In this document: positions 17,972 to 18,048 of the stretch, piece after piece
How positions within the stretch are numbered: the stretch's first letter is position 1
Layout of the letters: each line of letters starts with the position of its first letter
From: Setomelanomma holmii
Lineage: Eukaryota; Ascomycota; Dothideomycetes; Pleosporales; Phaeosphaeriaceae
Length of the DNA: 18,048 nucleotides
Direction: 5' to 3'
NCBI GenBank assembly: GCA_010015745.1
Contig: ML978400.1
Coordinates: forward strand, 1 to 18,048
The notes under the pieces: generated by a model
Database searches by the model: none
What the model was told of the DNA's origin: nothing
The model's input: only the letters and a program-made list of their open reading frames with translations
Made by a program: the position numbers and the translations under genes

Positions 17972-18048
17972 TGTGGAAGGAGGAATGAAGGACTGAGTTG
18001 ATTGTGTAGCTATGAACGAGGGAAGCTATATATACGTGTACAACGAGA

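Noticed and set aside
1..18048. tRNA or 5S rRNA genes
   Set aside because: I looked for B-box (GGTTCGA-type) sequences on both strands; the few partial matches lie in coding sequence or have no fitting A box or acceptor stem.

Overview
The window reads as nuclear DNA of a filamentous ascomycete (Pezizomycotina, perhaps a Dothideomycete; the class is inference). Support: short spliceosomal introns (47-119 bp) with GTATGT/GTAAGT-type donors and CTAAC-like branch sites, a heterokaryon-incompatibility (HET) domain, a pogo/Fot1-type transposase relic, and secreted hemicellulases with eukaryotic signal peptides. No operons, rRNA, tRNA, CRISPR array or bacterial signals were seen.

Layout. (1) 1-2143, plus: 3' part of an intracellular-looking subtilisin-like (S8) protease, with charged pentapeptide coiled-coil repeats, a polar linker and an intact catalytic domain; its 5' end is outside the window. 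(2) 2183-3811, minus: complete intronless YtcJ-type amidohydrolase, convergent with the protease. (3) 3812-4813: about 1 kb without a clean gene, holding broken minus-strand protein-like segments and the promoter of the next gene. (4) 4814-7012, plus: secreted GH51 alpha-L-arabinofuranosidase, three exons. (5) 7339-8538, minus: intronless class I terpene synthase with DDxxD and NSE motifs. (6) 8539-9944: gene-poor, a few possible transcription-factor sites. (7) 9945-11744, plus: COG0523/CobW-family metallochaperone GTPase that appears to be a pseudogene, with reading-frame breaks, premature stops and a His-rich tail stranded behind a stop. (8) 11799-12734, minus: secreted CE1 acetylxylan esterase / feruloyl-esterase-like enzyme. 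(9) 12771-14973: 2.2 kb without a convincing gene. (10) 14974-16435, minus: decayed pogo/Fot1-type transposase. (11) 17416-17971, plus: frameshifted, truncated HET-domain gene.

How it fits together. The GH51 and CE1 enzymes would act on the same substrate, arabinoxylan, and both have a TATA-like box about 60 bp before the ATG with clustered CreA-type SYGGRG motifs further upstream, suggesting shared carbon-catabolite control. The terpene synthase has no tailoring genes beside it and looks solitary. From about 8.5 kb rightward the window is gene-poor and contains three decayed genes, as expected of a fast-evolving compartment. No wholly new system is evident. The items most worth a second look are the repeat-bearing subtilase, the decaying CobW gene, and the unidentified minus-strand coding relic at 3.9-4.4 kb.
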